The notes under the pieces were generated by a model that saw only the letters and a program-made list of their open reading frames with translations, searched no databases and was not told where the DNA came from. DNA of 64,000 bases, from the NCBI GenBank assembly GCA_944384655.1, contig CALWUF010000057.1:19842-83841 (forward strand), in the 5' to 3' direction. Made by a program: the position numbers and the translations under genes. Below are positions 35,601 to 43,259 of this stretch, one piece after another. This DNA comes from an uncultured Butyricicoccus sp. (GTDB taxonomy: Bacteria; Bacillota; Clostridia; Oscillospirales; Butyricicoccaceae). Numbering within the stretch: position 1 is the first letter of the stretch; each line of letters starts with the position of its first letter.

Positions 35601-36684
35601 ATTCTTTTGATACCAACGGACTGAGATACAGCGGATTGACATCCAAAATCGCGGTGTCGCCATTGTGCACGTCCAATCCGGTCACATCGACGGATACATG
35701 GCACAACCCCACATGTCCCAACACACGGGCGCGTTGACCATTGACCGTGATATAAATCGCACCGTTTCCCAGTCCATTTTTGATCTCTCCCATGATATAA
35801 CGGATGACATCGCGGAAACGGTACAGATCTTTTTTCTTCTCAACAGAGAAGCCGTCGGTATATCCGACCGGCACGACCGCAATGCGTGTGGCAGCTTTGG
35901 TGACATAGCCTGCACCATAGCCGACGGTATGCCCTTTGGGCACCGTGCGCAATTCGATGACCCGGCTTTCCAGGTAACCCAGACGGTTTAATCCCGTCGG
36001 GGTTTTTGCAGGGATGCGTCCGGTAAACGCCGAACCGACGCGCACAGCATCGAGCATCAGGTCGTCATAACAGAACAACCCGGAGGAATTCGCCGCATGG
36101 CGCAGCCCACAATCAATGCCATCCGCCTTCAATTGTTCTGTGATTGCACACAATTGCTTATATTGCGCGCGCGTTGCCGCCTCATCCGCAAATGCCGAAT
36201 GAAAATGTGTATAAATACCCGTCACACGAATGCCCGCACAATCTGTGTAAACCGACTTGACCTCTGCATACTGATCCGGCAGGAAGCCATATCGACCCAT
36301 ACCCGTATCCATTTTGATATGTGCACGCGCCTGCATGCCGCAGCCCTGTGCCACCTCATTCAAACAATGCGCCGCCTCCGGCGAACCCACGGTAGCAATG
36401 GCATTCGCCTGTACCACCTGATACGCCTCATCTGCCATTGCAGTCGAACGCATAACCAGTATATCCTGTTCCGTAAAGCCCAATTTACGCAACCGGGCTG
36501 CATCTTCCGGCTCCGTGACAGCGAACATTGTGATGCCAGTCTGCGCCAATACCTCTGCCATCTGTGCCATGCCGAAGCCATATCCGTCCGCCTTGAGCAC
36601 CGCGATGACTGGTACACCCGCTTTTTTCTGAATCACACGCGAATTTTCCGCCAGCTTTTCTCTCTCTATGACGAATTTCTTCAT
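35593..36684 (-). CDS. alr: Alanine racemase
   Basis: Interconverts L- and D-alanine for peptidoglycan. 363 residues, fold type III: PLP Lys31 in AVLKADGYGFG, HIKMDTGMGRYGF, RVGSAFTG-type PLP phosphate contacts and the C-terminal beta domain with VGYGAGYVTKAATRIAVVPVGYTDGF; the catalytic Tyr is in GYGAGY. AAAGGATGG precedes the ATG. Sits 13 bases after the FemX-like gene and overlaps the following decarboxylase, so it is in one operon with cell-wall and replication genes. A different amino-acid specificity (e.g. serine) cannot be ruled out. Confidence 0.9.
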   Translation of the reverse strand: MKKFVIEREKLAENSRVIQKKAGVPVIAVLKADGYGFGMAQMAEVLAQTGITMFAVTEPEDAARLRKLGFTEQDILVMRSTAMADEAYQVVQANAIATVGSPEAAHCLNEVAQGCGMQARAHIKMDTGMGRYGFLPDQYAEVKSVYTDCAGIRVTGIYTHFHSAFADEAATRAQYKQLCAITEQLKADGIDCGLRHAANSSGLFCYDDLMLDAVRVGSAFTGRIPAKTPTGLNRLGYLESRVIELRTVPKGHTVGYGAGYVTKAATRIAVVPVGYTDGFSVEKKKDLYRFRDVIRYIMGEIKNGLGNGAIYITVNGQRARVLGHVGLCHVSVDVTGLDVHNGDTAILDVNPLYLSPLVSKEYV

Positions 36685-36697
36685 CCCGTGCCATCCT

Positions 36698-37912
36698 TTA
36701 CTTCTTGTTGCCCGCGTCTGTCTTTTCGCCGCGATGATCTCCCGTTAAGTTCTTCGGCTTGGACGTATCCAATGCAGCATTTTTCCTGAGGAACCGCTTG
36801 CGGCGCAGGTTGCGGTATGTCGCCTGTCCATGGACAACGGCAAAATGAACCGGCTTGTTGAATATGAGATCATATTCGCCGACGAACTGTACAAGATCGC
36901 CGTTGAAATCCTTTTTAAACCGATACAGACCATACAATGGATTATCCGGTGTCAAATCGCCGGAAACGCCGCGGAAATCATAAATGCGGCAGCCCTTTTC
37001 CAACGCCCACTGGATCATGATCCACTGCAACAGATAATTCGGCATCAGCTTGCGCACATCAAATTCTTTTGTACCATTGGCAGATGCGCCATACAAATAC
37101 CAAACCTTATCGCCGTAATAAATCGCCAATGTACCCGCAATGGGCTTGTCCTCATAAAACGCCATGTACAGACGGGCATTTTCCCCCATTGCATCGAGCA
37201 TTTTGTTAAAATAGCTCGCCGGCCGGGTAACAAATCCATCGCGCAGACCCGTTTCCATCATCATTTTAGAGAAGAACGGCATCATTTCCTTGCCACACAG
37301 CTTGATCTTGACACCGCGCTTGATCGCCTTGCGCACCTTGGTGCGCGTGTCCGTCTTGAAATGCATGATTGCCGCCTCGCCCTGCGTATCCTCAACCGAA
37401 AGATCAAACGCTTCACCGGACTCCGGCGCTGAAAAGACCTTCTCATTCTTCATCCCGGAGACGTCCAGGCGGAAGACAAAATTCGGCTGGATGCCCTCAA
37501 AGTTCTTGCCATCACCCGTTGCATTGCGGAATCCCAGATGTTCCAGTTCACGGATAAACTGTTTATCTTCAATGGATACATCCGGATCGAGTTTGAGCAC
37601 ATACGCATGGTACTTTTTCGCAAGTACACGTGCGCCGGCAATGAGCTGTTCCAATGTACTGCGGTCATGCGGGTCGCATACCGGTCCGCGGCAGCCATAC
37701 ATCAACGTCCAAGGCAAATGCGGCAGGTTCCGGATGAGCACAGCCAATGAACCGACAATCGTACCGTCTTCCCCGCGCACCACAATGGCTTCCCACTTCC
37801 AGTTATCCTTGAGATTGGCCCACTTTTTGGACTGCATAAAGTGACCATACGGATGCCCCTGGTTAAAGGCTTCGTATTCGGCCAATGTCTTATCATTTAC
37901 AAATTCAAACAT
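36698..37912 (-). CDS. FemABX family aminoacyl/peptidoglycan bridge ligase
   Basis: 404 residues. FemX-type proteins use aminoacyl-tRNA to add the first amino acid to the stem-peptide side chain of lipid II. Visible: tandem GNAT-like halves, the FMQSKKWANLKDNW and YGCRGPVCDPHD regions, the LKLDPD segment, FFSKMMMETGLRDGF, and near the end RIYDFRGVSGDLTPDNPLYGLYRFKKDFNG. ATG 37912 is chosen: AGGAGG overlaps the in-frame ATG at 37921 but lies 8 bases from this one. Neighbouring alr supports a cell-wall role. The amino acid added is not known. Confidence 0.87.
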   Translation of the reverse strand: MFEFVNDKTLAEYEAFNQGHPYGHFMQSKKWANLKDNWKWEAIVVRGEDGTIVGSLAVLIRNLPHLPWTLMYGCRGPVCDPHDRSTLEQLIAGARVLAKKYHAYVLKLDPDVSIEDKQFIRELEHLGFRNATGDGKNFEGIQPNFVFRLDVSGMKNEKVFSAPESGEAFDLSVEDTQGEAAIMHFKTDTRTKVRKAIKRGVKIKLCGKEMMPFFSKMMMETGLRDGFVTRPASYFNKMLDAMGENARLYMAFYEDKPIAGTLAIYYGDKVWYLYGASANGTKEFDVRKLMPNYLLQWIMIQWALEKGCRIYDFRGVSGDLTPDNPLYGLYRFKKDFNGDLVQFVGEYDLIFNKPVHFAVVHGQATYRNLRRKRFLRKNAALDTSKPKNLTGDHRGEKTDAGNKK

Positions 37913-38098
37913 CAAATCCATCCTCCTGATAAAAAATGGAACGGTTTTCTATTTTGTTTCTCTTTATCTGTCTATTATACCACCGGATTGCACATGGGTC
38001 TATGCATGTCCGACGCATTCTTTTTATTATATGCCTTTTTTCTGTCCGGCACAATGCGCAATGGGCAGAAAAACAACGAAAAACGACAAAAACTTCCG

Positions 38099-38914
38099 TC
38101 ACTTTTGCCGTTTGAGCGACAAATTTCGCACAAGCGGCGCAGGTCCGCGCCATGTAAATGACCGGTCGGGAAAGGCGGCGCAGAACTGTTTGCGTGTCAA
38201 TCCGTCCACATCTTCCAGCGTCAGGGAATGGATTCGATTTTCACGAAACCATGGATTGTCGGTCTCGGCAGCATTTCGATTGAGCGGACAGACAAGAGAA
38301 CAAATATCACATCCCCAGATACATGGGTGCTGTGTAAGCTGTTGCATCTGGACTTCTGTCAGGGATTGTTTGCTCTGTGTCAGCGCCGACAGGCACTTTT
38401 TTTCATCCGCATATCCATTGCCCAGCGCTTGTGCCGGGCATGCGCGCGCACATGCGCCGCAATTGGGACACGTTTCCCTTACCGACAGCGTCGGCGGCAG
38501 TTCAAGATCGGTCAGTATCGTGCCAATAAAGACAAAGCTGCCATATATTCGGTCAAAAATCAGCCCATTTCTCCCCAAAATACCCGCACCGCTCACCCAT
38601 GCGGCACGTACTTCCGGCAAGGGAGATGCATCCACAAGCGGCACAAAGGTATGTGGTGCAAATTCCCGGCGCAATTGGTCGCACACCGGCTCCAGCGCAC
38701 GCAAAATCACACCGTGATAATCCATGCCACGGGCATACAACGACAAATTGCCGGCATCCCGCACAAGATACGGGAACAGGAAAACGATCACACTCGCTGC
38801 ATCCGGGCAACGCATCTGCACCGCATGCATCGTCTGCCCATCCAGCCCCAATTCTGATAGACGGCAGATACCCTTTCCACCGGTATATGGAACATTCAAA
38901 AATCTGGAAATCAC
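38099..38914 (-). CDS. QueG-like epoxyqueuosine reductase, short form
   Basis: 271 residues. Central region SPLPEVRAAWVSGAGILGRNGLIF is the DUF1730/QueG cobalamin-binding segment, followed by two [4Fe-4S] motifs, CPNCGACARACP (~146-157) and CIWGCDICSLVCP (~197-209). QueG reduces epoxyqueuosine to queuosine in tRNA using B12. Compared with the ~380-residue enzyme it lacks ~40 N-terminal residues and the C-terminal HEAT region; short homologues are frequent in Clostridia, and their activity is less certain. The start is GTG at 38914 with GGGATGG upstream; the nearby ATG is in another frame. Confidence 0.75.
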   Translation of the reverse strand: MISRFLNVPYTGGKGICRLSELGLDGQTMHAVQMRCPDAASVIVFLFPYLVRDAGNLSLYARGMDYHGVILRALEPVCDQLRREFAPHTFVPLVDASPLPEVRAAWVSGAGILGRNGLIFDRIYGSFVFIGTILTDLELPPTLSVRETCPNCGACARACPAQALGNGYADEKKCLSALTQSKQSLTEVQMQQLTQHPCIWGCDICSLVCPLNRNAAETDNPWFRENRIHSLTLEDVDGLTRKQFCAAFPDRSFTWRGPAPLVRNLSLKRQK

Positions 38915-38949
38915 AATCCATCCCTCTTTGACATATGTTGACTATCTTC

Positions 38950-38979
38950 AGTATAACATTTGTACGCCCTGCCCTGCAA
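38950..38979 (-). promoter_or_regulatory. Promoter of the queG-like gene
   Basis: Minus strand TTGCAG (38974-38979), 18-base spacer, TATACT (38950-38955). Confidence 0.5.
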
Positions 38980-39067
38980 GAACCGACATATGAACCTGCA
39001 AAACAGACAAAAAAACGCCAAATCCCCCGCTGAATTCCAGCAGACAGACGAAAACATGCCTCACATC

Positions 39068-39097
39068 TTGACAATACAGCCCTTTATGCGATTTAAT
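39068..39097 (+). promoter_or_regulatory. Promoter of serC-serA
   Basis: TTGACA (39068-39073), 18-base spacer, TTTAAT (39092-39097). The ~110-base AT-rich leader includes a GAGAGATCCTCTC palindrome (39145-39157 approx.) and a CTTTCA/TGAAAG hairpin (39179-39198) abutting the ribosome site. Confidence 0.5.
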
Positions 39098-39213
39098 AGG
39101 AATGTAACACATTTTAGTTATGTGAATCGTAATATTATTTATGAGAGATCCTCTCAAATTTTCAGTTACTCAGAGAATCTTTCATGCACGTTTGAAAGGT
39201 AGGTATTTCACTC

Positions 39214-40299
39214 ATGTCCGATGGAAGAATTTATAACTTTTCGGCAGGTCCATCCATGATGCCGCTGCCGGTTCTTGAAAAAGCCGCAGCGCAGATGCTC
39301 AACTATGAAGGCTCCGGCATGTCCGTCATGGAGATGAGTCACCGATCTAAATATTATGACGATATCATCAATGGCGCACAGGATGTGCTGCGCCGCGTAC
39401 TCAATATCCCGAGCAATTACAAAATCCTGTTCATGCAGGGCGGCGCAACGATGCAGTTTTCTGCAATCCCGCTCAACCTGATGGTCACCGGCAAAGCGGA
39501 TTATGCCATCACCGGCAATTTTGCCCGCAACGCAGCCAAAGAAGCGCGCAAGTTCGGTACCGTCCAGATTGCCGCAACGTCTGAGGCCGACAATTTTACC
39601 TGGATCCCGACGCAGGATCAGCTCACCCTCGATCCGACCGCAGATTATTTCTATTTCTGCGCCAACAATACCATTTTCGGCACCGAATGGCACTACGATC
39701 CCGAAACCGGCAACGTCCCGCTGGTCGCCGATATGTCATCCAATATCCTCTCCAAGCCGGTTGACGTGTCCAAATACGGTCTGATCTATGCGGGCGCACA
39801 GAAAAATATGGGTCCGGCTGGTATGGCAGTCGTCATCATCCGGGAAGACCTGATGGGGCATTACCGTGAAAATATGCCGGTGCTGTTGGACTTCGCACTG
39901 ACTGCCAACAAAAACAGCATGTATAACACGCCTCCCACGTACACCATCTATATGATGAAGCTGGTTGCCGAGTGGGTGGAACAGATGGGCGGCGTCGAAG
40001 CCATGGCAACGCTCGCTGAAAAACGCAGTTCCATGCTGTATGACTTCCTGGATTCCTCCGAACTGTTCAAAGGAGCGGCGCAAAAGGCATCCCGTTCCCG
40101 TATGAACGTCACATTCCGCACAGGCGACGACGAATTGGATAAGAAATTTATCCAACAGTCCATTGAAGCCGGCATGACCAACCTCAAGGGACATCGCCTG
40201 GTGGGCGGCATGCGCGCGTCGATCTACAATGCTATGCCAGTCGAAGGCGTTGAATATCTCATCGATTTCATGCAGAAATTCGAGAAAAATAACAAGTAA
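39214..40299 (+). CDS. serC: Phosphoserine aminotransferase
   Basis: PLP enzyme converting 3-phosphohydroxypyruvate to phosphoserine. 361 residues, full length: YNFSAGPSMMP at the N-terminus, MEMSHRS, FMQGGATMQF, and the Schiff-base Lys197 in YAGAQKNMGPAG; the phosphate-binding RMNVTFR is near the C-terminus. Ribosome site GGTAGG lies 17 to 12 bases upstream of the ATG, slightly far. First gene of a serC-serA pair covering two of three steps of serine synthesis. Confidence 0.96.
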   Translation: MSDGRIYNFSAGPSMMPLPVLEKAAAQMLNYEGSGMSVMEMSHRSKYYDDIINGAQDVLRRVLNIPSNYKILFMQGGATMQFSAIPLNLMVTGKADYAITGNFARNAAKEARKFGTVQIAATSEADNFTWIPTQDQLTLDPTADYFYFCANNTIFGTEWHYDPETGNVPLVADMSSNILSKPVDVSKYGLIYAGAQKNMGPAGMAVVIIREDLMGHYRENMPVLLDFALTANKNSMYNTPPTYTIYMMKLVAEWVEQMGGVEAMATLAEKRSSMLYDFLDSSELFKGAAQKASRSRMNVTFRTGDDELDKKFIQQSIEAGMTNLKGHRLVGGMRASIYNAMPVEGVEYLIDFMQKFEKNNK

Positions 40300-40314
40300 G
40301 TTTCCCCCGTTTCT

Positions 40315-40342
40315 GCCATGCCTGTACATCCCCAGGCATGGC
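40315..40342 (+). other. Intercistronic hairpin between serC and serA
   Basis: Perfect 10-base stem GCCATGCCTG (40315-40324) and CAGGCATGGC (40333-40342), followed by GGTCGTTTTG. It may act as a weak terminator or an mRNA-stability element lowering serA relative to serC. Confidence 0.6.
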
Positions 40343-40364
40343 GGTCGTTTTGAAGGAGTAGAAC

Positions 40365-41531
40365 ATGTATCAGGTAAAACTGTTTAATAAGATTTCCCAA
40401 GCCGGCACAAGCCTGCTTACCCCGGACAAATATACCTGTTCGGAAGATTTTGAAGAATATGATGCCATCCTCGTCCGTTCTGCAAAGCTGCACGATCTGG
40501 ACTTCCCCAAAAATTTGAAATGTATCGCCCGCGCAGGTGCAGGCGTCAACAACATCCCGCTGGACAAATGTACGGAAAACGGCATCGTTGTCTTCAATAC
40601 GCCGGGCGCAAATGCAAATGCCGTCAAAGAATTGGTGCTCTGTGCATTGCTGCTGTCCTCCCGTGACATCGTTGGCGGTGTAAACTGGGCAAAAACGCTC
40701 GCCGGCAATGGCGACGCCATCGGCGCAATGGCAGAAAAAGGTAAATCCAATTTCGCCGGCTGTGAAATCGCAGGCAAGACGCTCGGCGTCATCGGTCTCG
40801 GCGCCATCGGCATCAAAGTCGCAAACGCTGCCCTTGCCCTCGGCATGGAAGTCATCGGCTATGATCCATATCTGTCCGTCGACGCCGCCCTCAAGTTGCA
40901 GCGCGGCGTTCGCTATACGACAGAATTGAACGACATTTTCACGGAGTCGCATTATATCACGGTACACGTTCCGCTGCTGGATGCGACACGAGGCATCATC
41001 GGCGCGGACGCCATCGCCAAGATGAAGGATGGCGTACGCATTCTCAACTTTGCACGGGATGGTCTGTGCGATCAGAAAGCAGTCATCGATGGTTTGGAAT
41101 CCGGTAAAATCGCGGCTTATTGCTGTGACTTCGCATCCGAGGAAATGCTCGCACAGCCGCATGCGCTGTGCCTGCCGCATCTGGGCGCTTCCACAGAAGA
41201 GAGTGAAAACAACTGTGCAGTCATGGCGGCACAGGAGGTCATGGATTATCTCGAAAACGGTACCATCCGCAACTCGGTCAACTTCCCGAACCTGAAGGTC
41301 CCGCGCGAAGCAAAGACCCGCATTTGTGTCATGCACCGCAATATGCCGAAGTTGATCGCAGAACTGTCTTCCACCCTGGCGCATCACGGCATCAACATCG
41401 AAAATATGGGCAGCCGTCCGCGCGGTGAAATCGCCTATACCATCATTGACACAGACGATGATCTGACGGAAGAAATCAAGACCGCACTCAAAGCAGTCAA
41501 CGGCGTCATCAAATTCCGCATCATCCTGTAA
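40365..41531 (+). CDS. serA: D-3-phosphoglycerate dehydrogenase
   Basis: NAD-dependent oxidation of 3-phosphoglycerate, first step of serine synthesis. 388 residues: D-2-hydroxyacid dehydrogenase fold with IARAGAGVNNI (~55-64), Rossmann loop GLGAIG (144-149), the Arg/Glu pair region and the His of LPHLGASTEESE as catalytic acid, then an ACT domain (~320-388), which in other SerA proteins binds L-serine for feedback inhibition. It lacks the extra ~150-residue domain of long SerA enzymes. AAGGAG lies before the ATG. Distal gene of the ser operon. Confidence 0.96.
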   Translation: MYQVKLFNKISQAGTSLLTPDKYTCSEDFEEYDAILVRSAKLHDLDFPKNLKCIARAGAGVNNIPLDKCTENGIVVFNTPGANANAVKELVLCALLLSSRDIVGGVNWAKTLAGNGDAIGAMAEKGKSNFAGCEIAGKTLGVIGLGAIGIKVANAALALGMEVIGYDPYLSVDAALKLQRGVRYTTELNDIFTESHYITVHVPLLDATRGIIGADAIAKMKDGVRILNFARDGLCDQKAVIDGLESGKIAAYCCDFASEEMLAQPHALCLPHLGASTEESENNCAVMAAQEVMDYLENGTIRNSVNFPNLKVPREAKTRICVMHRNMPKLIAELSSTLAHHGINIENMGSRPRGEIAYTIIDTDDDLTEEIKTALKAVNGVIKFRIIL

Positions 41532-41553
41532 CTCAAAAAAATCCAACCACATG

Positions 41554-41591
41554 CGCTCCGTGTCACACAATGCGACCGGAGCGCTTTTTCT
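41554..41591 (+). terminator. Terminator of serC-serA
   Basis: Stem GCGCTCCG (41554-41561) and CGGAGCGC (41578-41585) followed by TTTTTC. Confidence 0.8.
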
Positions 41592-41604
41592 ATGCACAAA
41601 ACAT

Positions 41605-41640
41605 GCAAAAAGGACAACCGAAAAACTCCGGTTGCCCTTT
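41605..41640 (-). terminator. Terminator of the GntR gene
   Basis: Minus strand AAAGGGCAACCG pairs with CGGTTGTCCTTT (one mismatch), followed by a T-rich TTTTTTGC; 18 bases past the gene stop. Confidence 0.78.
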
Positions 41641-41658
41641 CTCCAAATGCATGACAAA

Positions 41659-42384
41659 TTATTTTTCACGAATTCTTGTGACAGAAAAGTTGAACAGCTC
41701 GCTGTCCAGATAATCGACTGTGAACAGCACTGGATTGCCGCGCGAATCGAAATGCTGCTGCACCAAGCCGAGAATCTGTACATCGCGGTCTCCACGCACC
41801 TGCATAGCCAACGGATCACCCGGCTTTGGAATGGTCAGATTGGAAGTGGAACGGCTGACAAAAATACCTTTGCGGCGTTCAAAATACGAAAACAATGAAT
41901 CCGGCATGTGCATCGGATCAAGCTCATCGGCCAGATAAACCGGGATATAGTGCAGGCTGGCACAGATCGGAATACCGCTCTTGGTATAGCGCGTGCGGTT
42001 GATATAGAACACATTGACACCTGGTTTGACACCCAATGCAGCGGCGATATCGCGGCTTGGGATGGTCAACCCTGTGGTATATGAGCTTTGCCCTTCAACG
42101 ATACCAGCCTGGCGGATCATATCCCTGACGGAGCACAGGCGGGTCAAATCGTTTTCATTCTTGGCGGACACTTCCATGAGGAAGGTACCGACCCCATGCT
42201 TGGAATAAATAACGCCCTCTCGACGCAGCAGCTCAAGGGAAGCACGCCAGGTCTCGCGGCTGATGCCAAAACGTTCCGCCATCTTCATCTCGGACGGCAG
42301 GCGGTCTCCCGCTTTGAATATGCCTTCGCGGCACAACATCATAAACTCTTCCTTCGCCCGAAGCGACGATGACATTCGTTTCAT
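41659..42384 (-). CDS. GntR family regulator with UTRA ligand domain
   Basis: 241 residues. N-terminal winged helix (~5-70): FKAGDRLPSEMKMAERFGISRETWRASLELLRREGVIYSKHGVGTF in two halves, where the usual SR-x-TVR recognition helix reads SRETWRAS. Residues ~90-240 form a UTRA effector domain of the HutC subfamily, ending with LGLVQQHFDSRGNPVLFTVDYLDSELFNF. The ATG at 42384 is preferred because GGGAGG lies 8 bases upstream, while an upstream in-frame ATG overlaps it. Effector and targets unknown; the facing ybaK gene or the gene's own promoter are the nearest candidates. Confidence 0.88.
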   Translation of the reverse strand: MKRMSSSLRAKEEFMMLCREGIFKAGDRLPSEMKMAERFGISRETWRASLELLRREGVIYSKHGVGTFLMEVSAKNENDLTRLCSVRDMIRQAGIVEGQSSYTTGLTIPSRDIAAALGVKPGVNVFYINRTRYTKSGIPICASLHYIPVYLADELDPMHMPDSLFSYFERRKGIFVSRSTSNLTIPKPGDPLAMQVRGDRDVQILGLVQQHFDSRGNPVLFTVDYLDSELFNFSVTRIREK

Positions 42385-42487
42385 ATTCAATCCTCCCATT
42401 CAGACCTGTCGTTTTTCAGTCTATACCTCTGTGCGCCAATCGTATGATATTCTTCATCAGTTGTCTGTATTTCTCTCTGTTGTATTC

Positions 42488-42496
42488 AGTATATCA
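42488..42496 (-). promoter_or_regulatory. Extended -10 promoter of the GntR gene
   Basis: Minus strand TGATATACT (42488-42496), about 100 bases upstream of the ATG; no good -35. Confidence 0.4.
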
Positions 42497-42534
42497 CGAT
42501 TCCCAAAAAATTAAATTCGCAAAACCGCCAAAAT

Positions 42535-42599
42535 GCGGGCGCGTGCATACAGCATTTTGTACATTTGCGTGCACGAGCACGCAAATTGCATGCGTGCAC
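42535..42599. promoter_or_regulatory. Palindrome cluster between gntR and ybaK
   Basis: A perfect inverted repeat ATTTGCGTGC-4-GCACGCAAAT (42563-42586) is flanked by further GCGTGCAT/ATGCGTGCAC copies (42541-42548 and 42590-42599). No T tract follows, so it is more likely an operator or a structured leader than a terminator. Confidence 0.45.
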
Positions 42600-42728
42600 T
42601 TTTCCCGTTTGCTTTTCGTGCAGACCCTCGCGCTGCCGGATCTGTTTTTTCAGACAATTGCACGGCTGGTACAATGCCGCAATTTCGTGTATAATATCGT
42701 ATGCAAGTAACATCAGGAGGTGTGTCAT

Positions 42729-43214
42729 ATGTCGGAAATCAAAACCAATGCAATGCGTATCCTCGACCGTGAAAAAATTCCCTATACCCACTATTCTTAT
42801 GAAACCGACGGCGAACATGTCGATGGTATCTCTGTGGCCACAAAAATGGGACAGCCGCTTGCGCATGTATACAAAACCCTGGTCACCGCAGGTAAATCTG
42901 GCGGGCACTATGTGTTCGTTATCCCGGTTGCCGCCGAACTTGACCTCAAAAAAGCCGCAAAAGCTGTTGGGGAAAAATCCATTCAGATGATCCATGTAAA
43001 GGACATCAATAAGTTGACCGGTTATATTCGGGGCGGATGCAGTCCTATCGGTATGAAAAAACAGTTCCCCACTGTGCTGAGTGAATCGGCACGCGCACTG
43101 GATACCGTGATTGTTTCCGGGGGAAAAATCGGCTTTCAGATTGAACTGGAGCCGGACGCATTGCTGCGCCTGATTCACGGTAAATACGGAGATATCGAGA
43201 TCTCTCGGGCATAA
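42729..43214 (+). CDS. ybaK: Cys-tRNA(Pro)/Cys-tRNA(Cys) deacylase YbaK
   Basis: 161 residues, YbaK/EbsC family of trans-editing proteins that hydrolyse misacylated Cys-tRNA(Pro). Signs: MRILDREKIPYTHYSY, VYKTLVTAG, the invariant Lys46-type residue in AHVYKTLV, YVFVIPVAAELDLKKAAKAVGEKS and GYIRGGCSPIGMKKQFPTV. AGGAGG (42715-42720) fixes the start at ATG 42729. TATAAT at 42690-42695 probably serves as its -10. Divergent from gntR. Confidence 0.9.
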   Translation: MSEIKTNAMRILDREKIPYTHYSYETDGEHVDGISVATKMGQPLAHVYKTLVTAGKSGGHYVFVIPVAAELDLKKAAKAVGEKSIQMIHVKDINKLTGYIRGGCSPIGMKKQFPTVLSESARALDTVIVSGGKIGFQIELEPDALLRLIHGKYGDIEISRA

Positions 43215-43240
43215 AAAAGGATCTCCCGGAAACGGGGGAT
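43211..43240 (-). terminator. Terminator of the carboxypeptidase gene
   Basis: GGATCTCCCG (43217-43226) and CGGGGGATCC (43231-43240, one G-T pair); six T follow on the minus strand. It overlaps the ybaK stop codon. Confidence 0.75.
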
Positions 43241-43259
43241 CCTGCGGCAAAAGCGGTTT

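Noticed and set aside
40224..41819. 531-codon open frame antisense to serA
   Set aside because: Mirrors the codon bias of serA in another frame; no ribosome site, Cys/His-rich improbable protein, and serA is a certain gene.
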